Positions 52,925 through 63,236 of a stretch of DNA of 64,000 nt are shown piece by piece (the first letter of the stretch is position 1; every line of letters begins with the position of its first letter). The translations under genes and the position numbers were made by a program. The DNA lies in assembly GCA_032158295.1 (NCBI GenBank), contig CM063260.1, forward strand, positions 7,420,767-7,484,766. Direction: 5' to 3'. The notes below the pieces were generated by a model, which ran no database searches, had not been told where the DNA came from, and was given only the letters and a program-made list of their open reading frames with translations. This DNA is from Pycnopodia helianthoides (taxonomy: Eukaryota; Echinodermata; Asteroidea; Forcipulatida; Asteriidae).

Positions 52925-53045
52925 TCAGAATGTGGTAACGCCATGCAGTATTAACTACTTTTTGCTGAGTAGAACTTAATACTGATAAGAAGTCTTATTG
53001 CGTAGTTCGCAAAGAACTTGTGCTGCTATTTATCGACTGCTGCTG
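52925..53045. repeat. Degraded partial copy of the hairpin-rich element
   Basis: The order GTGGTAACGCC, TAACTACTTTTTGCTGAGTA, AAAGAACTTGTGCTGCTATTT and GACTGCTGCTG parallels 51470-51560. The later hairpins are missing. Confidence 0.5.
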
Positions 53046-53984
53046 AACACTTCTGGGGCATCAAGGCCAAGACACGGCAGATGTCTATGAATTGTTACAA
53101 CATCTGGGCCCAGGGCTTATAAGTGTTCCACAGGCCATAGACACCAGATTTCCATAGGCCCGAGGCATCGGTGTTCCGTAGGCCCTTCGTTCCAGGGCCA
53201 ATTTCATAGCGCTTTTAAGCGCTAGATCTCATTACAATGTATTACATGTACTGAGGTTTGCTGTAAGCTTTGTACTAGTCTGAAGCTTTCCAAAAGTCCA
53301 GACATACGCTGTAGAATTTGAACAAAAATACAAAAATTCTTGTGTGTGTATGTGTGCTTGAGAGTACTTTGTTCTGCTATGTTTTCGTAGGCATCTGATT
53401 TTTTCGTAGGCCCACAAGTTTTTCATGCAGTGCCTATTGGATAATCCGGCCCTGTCCTGGGCCTGGAATCTGATGCCGGAGGTCATGACCGCTGTTTTCC
53501 CCAGGTCTTGCCCCTTCAAAATATTCCCATAGACTTCCCGGTTATCCAATGAATGATAAGAAGTGTTCCTTTGCAAATAAGAATGACATATTGCTTCTTC
53601 AGAAAGGAAATTCCATGCCTAGAACTTTACATACAACGAAGATGAAACAGCTAGAGTAGTGCAATAGTACATAGTCACTGCTATTTCAAATACAAAGCAC
53701 TATGGCATCAAATAATCATCACATTGGCCTTGAGTCGGTCATTACGTTTTACGGGCGGACTCTGTGATCAGTGGAGCGTAACATTAGTAACGAACTCTGT
53801 AATCACTCGGGCACGTGTATGTGTTGATGTTTGAAACATGCAAACTCTGGTCACAGCCCCACTTCTTATAATGTCGATTCACCATAGGACTCTAATATAT
53901 ATATTATACTTGCCTTGGAGATGAAGAATATTATTAGTATTTTGTACAATAAGCATCGTACTACTCAGTGAATGCGAGGAGGAA

Positions 53985-54025
53985 AAAAAGAAGACAAACC
54001 CCCCCCCCCCACCACCACCACCAAA
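53985..54025 (+). repeat. C-run and CCA repeats
   Basis: A C homopolymer of about ten, followed by CACCACCACCACC. Confidence 0.85.
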
Positions 54026-54895
54026 ACACAGGCATACTACAAACTATATATAATCAGATGTAACCAATATAATAATAATTTACCACGATACACGCAAATA
54101 AGTACACAAAAACATGTAAGCCAACCCGAATTAGATGAAAAGTCACAGGTTTTCAGAATGAATTGTTGAGCAGAGAAGTTTTCAAATAATTTTCAAGGAG
54201 TTTTCTAGTTTTTTATTTTCTTTTATATTTACGTGTAAATGGAATATATGACAATTTTGAAGTAAATTGTTACCAATGTTGTGCCCTGACTTTAATCAGC
54301 ATGTTTCATCGTTAAGTAGTTAAACTGAGTTTAGAGATAGTGGAGGTGGCTTATTACGTGGCAATTCAATTATTATAGACATGTTGATGGCCAATCCATC
54401 TCTTGTTCTTTAGTTCAAAACTCCATTCAACCATTCAATGGAACTGTGGCTGGGGGGAGATAGTCTGTTCCTTTTTATCATTTGAAAATTTGACTTGTCA
54501 TTGTAACTGCCTAAACAGGGAACCTTACAACCTGGCTACAGTGTGAATTAATGTCTGGCGATTGTTTTGTGTTAGTGTATGGTTTGTTTGTGAATGGAGC
54601 TGGTTGTTTCTTGCCAACAGAGGGGGCTATTTACAGTTAATGAACACCCCCAAAAACAACAGCAAAACTCACCAACAGCCAATAGTTCAAGTTAGTTTTG
54701 AAGTAAATCATTGGTTTCATCTACATATACATTAGGTTTAATACAATATTTACACAGAGAGTTATAATAAAAAAGGTAATAAAGAAACTTTATGAAAGGT
54801 TCACGTTTTCGGATTTTGCATAATGATACATTAGTTGGAAATAAATTGAAAAGAATCAACAATAAGCTATTTGTTTTGTTTCTGTTGCTCTACAG

Positions 54896-55051
54896 CTTGC
54901 ATTGTTGGAACGTACAAATCTGGAGTCGGACCCTCACACTGCAGTCCATGCCCAGCAAAGAGCCATGCAGACCACAATGCTACGAGACAGTGTACCTGTA
55001 TACCAGGCTTTTTCCGTGTCCAAAATGAAAGTCCGGGTGTGGCCTGTACTG
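54896..55051 (+). CDS. Eph: Eph receptor tyrosine kinase, cysteine-rich (EGF/TNFR-like) exon, partial gene
   Basis: Internal exon of an Eph receptor, a cell-surface tyrosine kinase that binds membrane-anchored ephrins and guides cell and axon positioning. It runs from a polypyrimidine tract ending CTCTACAG (AG at 54894-54895) to a strong donor GTAAGT at 55052. It is 156 bp and both ends are phase 1; the first two bases complete a codon begun in the upstream exon. The peptide has six cysteines (about residues 2, 16, 19, 33, 35 and 51), with GTYKSG, HCSPCP, QCTC, PGFFR and ACTG, the pattern of the Eph cysteine-rich stalk. N28-A-T is a glycosylation sequon; N44-E-S is a second, weakened by the proline after it. 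From memory, vertebrate Eph exon 4 is also 156 bp and phase 1. The open frame extends past both splice sites by chance, so no start codon lies here. Family assignment is firm; which Eph paralogue, if more than one exists, is not decidable. Confidence 0.93.
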
Positions 55052-55633
55052 GTAAGTAGAAATTCATAAATCAGAGGCATATCACCAAACTAAGACAAAA
55101 TAAGAAAGATATTTCAAAGACATTATGTTAAAAATAAGGAACTGTAAAATGGAATCATAAAAATGCACTTTCCCACAAAGATGTTCCAAGAATTGTTCTT
55201 TGTGGATAATGTGTAGTATAGAGATCATGCCTAATAATAGGCCAACAGGAGTTACTTGTCTGTCTGCATAACTCCACAACATAACTGCAGTACACTAAAT
55301 TACCTGTAACACAAGTCAACCCTGCGCATTCCCTAAACTACACCCCCATGAGGTTCTCCCTAATAGCCCACTGACAGATACCCCCTAACAGGTGCAGTCT
55401 CATCCTGACAATGTTTCACTGATCCATGACCTCTAGGTGACCCAGGGAGACCCGGGGTCAAGGGTCAACCATAACTGCATCTCCTTAGGGTAGCAATATC
55501 AAACAGGAACATTGTTATGTCAAGAGCAATTTCAATATTTAAGTTGAGATGTTGAACAGAGTCATGTAAACACAGGTGAATGATAACATCAAGGAATTTG
55601 TAGTTTTCTACTTCAGTATAACAAAGTATTATA

Positions 55634-56009
55634 TTAAAGGAACATTACAGAATTGGTAAGGAAAAAACTTGTGAAATATACTTTTGATCACAGATTTACA
55701 CAAAACTTACACTGTCTAATGATGATGATAGTAGAAAACATCCCTTGAAATATTTCTGTCTGAAATGCCATATTTGATGAGAAATAAATAAACTAATACA
55801 GCTCAGTGAGCGTTTTATTCATTTGTTGAATCTATATGATTTCATGCAAATGTGTAATCGGTTTTTCACTATTTTCTCGTGACCCAGATGGCCGATCGAT
55901 CTCAAACTTCTACAGGTTTGTCAGTTTATGTATATGGTGGATTACATAAAGTGCTTACACTGCCAGCAACTGTTTTGTTAGAAAAACCAATTCTGTAATG
56001 TTCCTTTAA
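55634..56009 (+). mobile_element. TTAA-bounded inverted-repeat element (MITE-like), copy 2
   Basis: A 376 bp element with perfect 24 bp terminal inverted repeats (55634-55657 and 55986-56009), starting TTAAAGGAACATTACAG. Internal CACTATTTTCTCGTGACC and CTACAGGTTTG match copy 1. The perfect ends suggest it is the youngest of the three. It lies in the Eph intron 580 bp after the cysteine-rich exon. Confidence 0.88.
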
Positions 56010-56090
56010 GGAGACTTTTTAGTTCCACCAAAGTTTCAGGGAAAGTTATGTCTAAAAGTTTAAGATTCATTACAATAGCCTTTAAGCGTG

Positions 56091-56201
56091 GTGTATCCAT
56101 CTTGCCAAAATGAGGCTTAAAGTACAGAATAGTCTGATCCCTTTTTGGTAAACTGAGAATCAGCAATTGGTATTGCAATTTCTCACAAGGAACATGATGG
56201 A
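56091..56201 (+). repeat. GAGGCTGGAAG dispersed family, copy 7
   Basis: ATCCATCTTGCCAAAATGAGG, ATAGTCTGATCCC, AAACTGAGAATCAGCAATT and AAGGAACATGATGG match copies 1-3 in order. It lies in the Eph intron. Confidence 0.62.
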
Positions 56202-58818
56202 GTTGTGGATGACAGTAGGTAAAGTTGCCCACATCATGAAATGCTGTAGATAGGATAGACAAAATAAAGACAGCCCTGGATAAACTTTGTTTAAAACCAC
56301 ATCCATCAAAAAAAAGAGATTTCAAAACTTCTCTTTACTAAGAAAGTTGTTTGAGAATGAATCGCCACCTCCTTTCCTAACTTTTTATTTATTTGCCAAA
56401 CAAGTGAGACGAAAGGTGCTTGAAAAGCCTGACTAATTTCCCATGTTTGCTCAAAACTGACCACACACACCGAAAAAAGAAAAGAGAGAGCGGGAGAAAA
56501 AAGACTGTTTTTTTTCCCCCGTAAGGAAACGAAAAGAAAGATACTCGTACCATGACCCATCTGTTTAAACATTGGGCAGAAAGAAAAATACGTCCCTTAG
56601 TCTGTTACTATCAGAGGCTGCCTTTGCAAACATTTATCTCCCTCTTGGGCGGCCGGGGTTGAGTGGTCCCTAATGCTGTCCTGACGTGATCAGCATAACT
56701 ACCCGCTTAAAGTAGGGCTCTGGATGTGGGAAACTTATATAGTAATTGTACTCCGTCTGTTCAAATGTTGGAGAAAAATAATACCCGGACGAATTTTGTA
56801 TGCAAGGGGGTTTGAAATTAGCGGTGTACCGCTAGTCACAGGCGAGTGGTTTAAGCGGCTATACGAGTAGCTATTGAGTTTGAGTAGTTTGATGGGGGCA
56901 GTAGACAAAAGAAAATGCAAAAAAGTATTCAAAAAATGACTCATTGTGCAGAGGAACATTACTTCTTTGGCATACTTAAGAAGCATTGTGCCAGTTTGCA
57001 GTACGGCTAAAAATGAGACAGACTGGTGAATCTTATAGCGGGTAACATTGAGTTAACTTTACCAAAGTCAGCTTTTGTGAGTTGACTTGATTGTTTCAAA
57101 GCTTCAATTTTTGCCAATGCTGTATCGGCTCTTGGGTAAAGCTTTCCACTGACTGCTACCCTTCTTCCCAGAGATGTCACCTTTCTAAATGAATGGGCTG
57201 GGAATATTGCTAAGGGCCTACATCATCACATTCAACACCCCACAATATCTGACAGGCTTATTATAAAGTCTTCCATCAGAAGTGTAGTCCACCTGGACAA
57301 CTTTTCAATAAAAGTGACAACATTTTACAGCTCTGCACCTGGCATGCATTAGTAGAGAATCACTTTTCCATATATCCAATATTGGGGGGCAGGGGGGGCG
57401 GGCAAGGGAGGCTGAAAATCTCTTATAAAGAAGGGAAAACTTGCTGAAAGATTTAAGAACGTATTGCTCCTTCATTAAAATGCTCGTAAAAAATCTACCC
57501 ACATTTTGCTACATTGTTATGTGTCTTTTGAGTAGAGCTTTCAATTTTGTAAGCGTAAAAAAAACCCCCAAAACAGCAGGATGGTACAATGTACGTAGTA
57601 AAAATATTGGAATTGTTCTGCATGTCCCATGTTTTTCCCCCTCAACAATTTACCCTACCTCAGGTAATGGAATAAACTACGTCAGGCCCCAAATTGAATG
57701 AAAAACAAAGATATTTGCTGAGCACAGTTAAGTTTTGCTTGACAGAAAAAAGATTACCAGCCAAAGTGCCATTGCATGCGGGCTTGTGGCTTAGGCAACC
57801 CACAAATATTTTGCTTACATAAACAGAGCAAACACATTTGCTTAAATAGCAATATTTTTCTACTTTATGGAAAATGTTTTTCGTCTTTCTGCCTTTGATG
57901 TGCATTCCTCTTTAAGTCATTTTTACCGAAGAAATGTTTCGCTGCTGTGGGATTAATAACTTGAAATCCTAGTTTCAGTTTGTATTTGAGGGGAAGAGAT
58001 TCTAATCCAAGTTCAAGGTTTAGGTTTTGTTTTTCTGACCGCAAACCTGGGAGAAATTTTGGTTGATATTGTCCAGGGCTGATAGAACCCCTATGGGAGT
58101 TATGAAAGTTGTGCATGTTGTTCCTTATTGAATCAGAGAGAACTTGCGGCCCATTTGAAATTGAGCTGTGGGATATATTTGTTGGTGTTGAACACATGAG
58201 GGAGGTGGCCGGGTGTTTGTTTGATTGCTTGTGAAACTGGAAACGTGGATAAACTATGGCAGGGTCAAGTCAAAACTTGATGAATAATTTGTCAGCTGGG
58301 GGAGAGTTTTGTTTCACACCTCGGCAAAAAATATCGATAGATAGTAGAGATTGGAACGAAAAATGTTTATGTATGTCCACTTCTAAGATCAGATGCAAAC
58401 CCATCGCCTTAAGTAAACATTTGGTGGAAAATGTCCTTAAAGGTTGCCGTTTTCTACGAAAAAAATAAAGTGTAAGAAATTTGAAATGTCTTCATTCATG
58501 ATGGTGATCTGTTTGAAACACAATTAGAACAGGCACCTCAAAACAAACAGAGCTAAGAACAAAGGGTGACTTTTTGTTCAGTTAATTTGAAGTCAAGGAT
58601 TCATCAGTTCAGCATTGTTATAGGAATGAATTTATTTGTTGACAATATTTTCTGAAGTTGATTTTTGGGTGAATTACTTCAAGGTGTCGCTACATCAGTT
58701 ATTAATATATTTTTTTGTTAATGTGAATCTTACTTATGGAAAATGATTTTTTTCTGAAGTATTTTTGGCTTCTTGAAATGAAATCTGACAGTGGCACAAG
58801 AAGGACAAATTTGTGTTG

Positions 58819-58947
58819 AAGCCCATATCCAAATTAGTGGCTACGGCTAGGGCTGTTGCAAAGGGTGTTGCTTGGGATGTCCTATACTTCAATGCATGAT
58901 GGCTTGGTCCAGCCATAGCCATAACTGCCAATTCTGACATGGCCTTT
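58819..58947 (-). mobile_element. Foldback element (GGCGGCTATGGCT family), copy C, inverted
   Basis: About 129 bp. Read on the minus strand it contains GGCTATGGCTGG, CATCATGCAT, GTATAGGAC, AAGCAACACCC and CCGTAGCC in the same order as copy A. The ends (CATATCCAAATTAGTGGC and GCCAATTCTGACATGGCC) are inverted repeats. It lies in the Eph intron. Confidence 0.78.
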
Positions 58948-60179
58948 AGTTTAAATCTGTTCATTCTTGTCAGGTTGAAGCGCATTAATTTTGACCATGA
59001 GCACTCACTAAGTTGAATAATGTGAACTTTGAAAGTCATTTTCCAACTTGAAAAAAAAAATAAAATAAAATAACACACACATACAAAAACCTTGGAGGTC
59101 TATGTTAACAAATTTAGAGATTAAATTGTTTTTGCAAACCCATATTAATTTATCTTACATGGAAGTCAATGTTTGTAACAGATTACCTAAGTTACTGCAA
59201 ATATCGTAACCCCCTAAAGATATTTGTCTAGACACAATGTTCAGTTTGAAGCTGTTGATATTTGCGCATTTTGTTCAGTTGGGAATCTTGCGCATTAAAT
59301 ATGGAATGTTCTACTTGAAATGATTCCTTTTAGAGGCAGAATGTGTAAACAAAGCAATCTTTCTGCAAACAGACAATGTAGAGTATTTTCTTTCCAGACA
59401 AACAATAACCCACTTACCTGTGAGAGAAATCAACTTTGTTTCATAACTTGCAAATTATTTGCATACGTGGGAGAATTACCTAATGCAGGACTGGAATGTT
59501 GATGTCTTATTTAAAAGGTTACTTGGAACTCGGCAATCATCTTGCGAAATGGTCCCATCTTAAAGGCTGTCAATTTGAAAGAAAACCGAGTCAGTAATTT
59601 AGTCTTCTTCAAATTTTTTTTTTTCACTTGTCTGCGCAATGTAAATAAGCACGCTGGGGAAGTAGCAGCAGCTGCAACACAAAAACACCATTACTTTCCC
59701 CACACAGATGGTCACTCAAAAATGTATGCCTGAAACTTACCATCCACATATTTGGATCAACCACTACACCTTACACTTCAAAGCAACATTTGCCCAACTG
59801 AACCTGTCAAGAGTTACCGTGGAAACAAGGGTACCAGGCTATTATCAGAAAGAGGGTGGGGGGGGGGTGTTGGGATGCATCAATGGGGGGTCATTTACGG
59901 TCAGCTAACTGTCACTCATTTCTAGCAAGTAATAGCAACTTTTTGCAGATGAAATGGGAAAAGAAGGTTGAGGTTGTAGAGGTCCCCCCTGCTTTCTTGT
60001 TCAGGTGTTAATGGATTGGGGGGGGGGGTGAATCTGCATTGTAATAAAGCAATGCAGCTTTTGTTTCTGTACATTGGGAAGAAAGGAAAATTGTCTTGCC
60101 TTTGTGCTTTCTAAGTCTGTTTTAATTAATCTCATGAATGGCCGTCAACATTTACATTTTGTCATTTTATCAAATTCAG

Positions 60180-60500
60180 GACCCCCCTCAGCACCCCGAG
60201 ATGCCCATGCAATGGTGGACAACAAGTCCTCAGTTGTCACTCTAACCTGGCAACCACCAGACAACAATGGCGGCCGAAACGACATCGCCTACTGGATAGA
60301 CTGCCCTCTATGTCCGCCGGACACCGAGTTCTCACCCCGTCAACATGATATCCCTGGCTTGGAGGTCAACGTGAGCCGTTTGGAGTCCCACACCACCTAC
60401 GAGTTCCTCATTTATGCTGTCAATGGTGTGTCTGAGCAGAGTATGGCCACTGGAGTCAAACAGGAGCATATTGTCGTGAATGCAACAACATTTTCCTCAG
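60180..60500 (+). CDS. Eph: Eph receptor tyrosine kinase, first fibronectin type III domain exon, partial gene
   Basis: Next exon of the same Eph gene, encoding extracellular FN3 domain 1. The acceptor is TCAAATTCAG (AG at 60178-60179) and the donor is CAG|GTTTGT at 60501, weaker than GTAAGT. Length is 321 bp, 107 codons, phase 1 at both ends; the last base of the previous exon plus GA makes glycine. The frame then reads PPSAPRDA, LTWQPP (Trp at about residue 24), NGGRNDIAYWIDC, FSPRQ, TYEFLIYAVNGVSEQS and NATTFSS. PPSAP, GGR-D, F-PRQ and AVNGVSE are Eph FN3-1 signatures. Sequons lie at N15, N64 and N101. It is five codons shorter than the 336 bp vertebrate exon; the gap falls in the loop after WIDC, where vertebrates usually have four cysteines and this has two (C42, C45). 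The open frame runs upstream into intron to an ATG at 60074 and downstream to about 60622; neither extension is coding. Confidence 0.94.
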
Positions 60501-62864
60501 GTTTGTACACAAATCACACCCCTAAAAAAGTGGTTTATTGCTTGATATCCCTGATAAAGTTCCTTAAAAATCATTTTAAAAAATCCTTAAAATTACAATT
60601 TCTTTTGTGGAACTTTTTGTAGAATCAGGAAGGTAAAGTTTTTAAGATGAAACCTTATCAGGTATGCCTTGTTTGTTACTCTGTGAGGACCTCAGTCTCT
60701 TGTCTTTTCCAAGTCGCCAAGTCAGAATTTGTCTAAGAATCGCTGAATAAAATTTAAGTCCCAAATTTAGCTTATTGCGATGAAATAGCTACAAAATTTA
60801 AAAACAGCCCCGATTATTGATCCCTCTTTTTTTCCTGTATGTTTTTCCCGTGAAGAAATGCAGAAATGCAAAAAAAAATTATCAAAAAAATCAAAAAAAA
60901 TCATTGTGGTAGGAAATATTGAACAAAAACCAGAACAGAAAACGTGATTATGATAACTTCATATCTGAAATGTCCACCAGAGCCAGCTTTAATCAAAAGG
61001 ATCAGCCTACACATCATTGTCTTCTTCTTTGTCTTCTACTTCTTCCTCTTCTTCTTTTCTTGGGGGTGCGGGAAGTAGGTGGCATTCAAAAGGATACAGG
61101 GGAGGTGGAATTATTCCGCTGTCATAAATAATTCATCCTTGCAGAATTATCTTGTTTTTCAGTCGGACTGTTACTCTCACTCTACAATCTTACTGTTCAG
61201 GTTTCTCAATTACTGTTCTGGAAACCCAGATCACCGTCCAAGAAATCTTGATTCTTAACCCGATTCCCGGGCTCGGACTGACGGCGTGACACCATAAAAA
61301 CATTATTGTAAAGTTCAGCAAATCCCTGGACGTTACCCTAACCTCCCTAAGAAAGATTGACTTCACTCACTTTCTCTTTGATATAAATCGGCCGGCAGAC
61401 AGCAGTACAGAAATGCTGTGTAAATCTTTTCTGAAGTATGAGAAACTAGTATTGGCCTGGGGTACCCTTCACTATTTCCCCCAGTCCCACTTCTTCAAAA
61501 TGATGGGAAGAAAGCTATATAGGGACTGCATCTGATGATCGCAGCGCGGATTGAACCAAAGTGCAATCAGAGTAGAAGATAATCACCGTTGACTTATTAT
61601 AGCTGGAGGAGAAATACGAAATAAGAGCACAAACAAGCTTACACTGTGTGATCAAAATCTCAGGGAATCACAAATGTAAAGTGGCATAGGAAAATGCCAA
61701 GCAATGTTGAAGCTTTTGTGGAAGATCTTTTTTAGGTTTTGTTTTTCTTTGTACAAAGGAAGCAGTTGTAATTTTTCCTAGTTAAACATTAGCATTTTTC
61801 ATTATTGCAACAATTCATGTCCCTCAAAAGTGGGAACCTTAGACAAACCTGAGGTTGTGCTGATGCTCTGCAGTTTGATCTAAGTTTTTTTTCAAAAAAA
61901 AAGAAGAAAAAAAAACCTGAATTTTTTTCATTGAGACTGAATAAAGGTTTTTCTTAATATGATGGCACGACCCAGTTTACTTGCACCATTAGAAAGACAG
62001 TTAGAAATGAAAGGGTGGGAGAAATGTTTCACGAAAATGCTCATAAATCCAGTTTCACCGGCTGTCACAGAGACCTACAAATGACAGAATTAATCCTTCC
62101 CCCGCGAGGACCAACACAAATCAAGAACTACAGGAACACCTGGTGTCGGGGAAAACAACCATTAGAAATCCAATATATTTAGGATGGCTTGGATAATTGA
62201 GCGCTGATTGTGGAACGATCAGACACATTCTAATCTCTTAACCAGAAGTTCAGAGATTCCAAACCTACCAGCCGATGAAAAGAAGGGGAGGGAAAAAAAA
62301 AGGTCAGGGTGAAAAAAAGTCTGCAGACAGTAGGAGGAGATTCTTGACAAATTGGCTTTGATTGCCAAGGAGTCATAGGCTTAATAGCTGCCAGACATGG
62401 CCGAGTTCACTAACTTGGTAACAGACCGGCAAAAGATATTGAGTGATTTTAATAGTTACCTATCGGTAGAGTTATTAACCCCTGCTAAGTGATGACTGTC
62501 ACTTTTCTTTTTTGTAAAACTGTCCTCAAGGACACACTAGGCATTTGTTCAAATCTGGGCTAACCTTTTGCTGACCAAATTTCGGCCAAACGTAAATTTG
62601 GGGCTGGCAGGAGGGATCCATGGGTGTTTTCGTTTATCAGGTTATTACAAGGTGCTTTTCTAATTGATTTGTTTATTTATTTGTTTGGTTTCAAATGAGG
62701 TGATTTGGCTGCACTTTCATTAGATCCAAAATGTACAATTCCTAGTCAGTGAACTGTTGGTAGCCTTTTCAGTATTGTACTTTGAAACGATTACCGTTGA
62801 ATGACAGATGATTTTGTATACAGCGATATGAAGTCACATGTTACCAAGATAAACTTTAAATTTC

Positions 62865-63236
62865 TTAAAGGGAGAGTATACATTTGGTATTTACTCAAAA
62901 AATAAATGACCATAAAAACTTACTTGGTAAGAAGCACTGCAGCTATTAATAATATGTATAACACATTTTGAGAAACAATTCCCTTTTAAAGAATGTGCTT
63001 TTACTCAAAAAGTTTTAATCTGAGAAATGTTTCATGCATGAAACATTTCTCAGATTGTGTATTCCAATTGCGGATTACTCTTCCTGCATGGACATAACCG
63101 CTCCAGAAATCGCTACCACCTTTTGAAATGAAATCCCTTTCACAGGTTAGTTTTATTGTACATTTATACATCTACATTTGTAAGGGATTAAAACAATCCA
63201 CCGGTTCCAAAAACCAGAGGTATACTTTGCCTTTAA
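62865..63236 (+). mobile_element. TTAA-bounded inverted-repeat element (MITE-like), copy 3
   Basis: A 372 bp element that begins TTAAAGGGAGAGTATACATT and ends with an imperfect inverse (GGTATACTTTGCCTTTAA). The shared TTTCACAGGTTAG block sits at the expected place. The usual centre is replaced by a perfect 40 bp palindrome (63017-63056). Confidence 0.75.
63017..63056. repeat. Perfect 40 bp palindrome
   Basis: Two 20 bp arms with no spacer; the left arm is AATCTGAGAAATGTTTCATG. It forms the centre of TTAA element copy 3. Confidence 0.95.

Larger units (their letters stand above)
1..54895 (+). other. Eph: Inferred long Eph intron (possibly with upstream exons not recognised)
   Basis: No recognisable exon was found in this interval. 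The cysteine-rich exon at its right end needs an upstream exon carrying the ephrin-binding domain (usually about 660 bp, 220 open codons). No open frame of that length or with that sequence is present, so the interval is probably one intron of at least 54.9 kb. It holds scattered repeat relics listed separately. A small or split exon could be missed by eye. Confidence 0.6.
55052..60179 (+). other. Eph: Eph intron between cysteine-rich and FN3-1 exons
   Basis: A complete 5128 bp phase-1 intron with donor GTAAGT and acceptor TTCAG. It contains a TTAA-bounded inverted-repeat element (55634-56009), a copy of the GAGGCTGGAAG family (56091-56201) and a foldback element (58819-58947). No other gene was recognised in it. 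Confidence 0.88.

Noticed and set aside
60074..60622. ATG-initiated 182-codon frame spanning the FN3 exon
   Set aside because: Runs through good splice sites on both sides; the parts outside 60180-60500 do not look like protein. Treated as intron.
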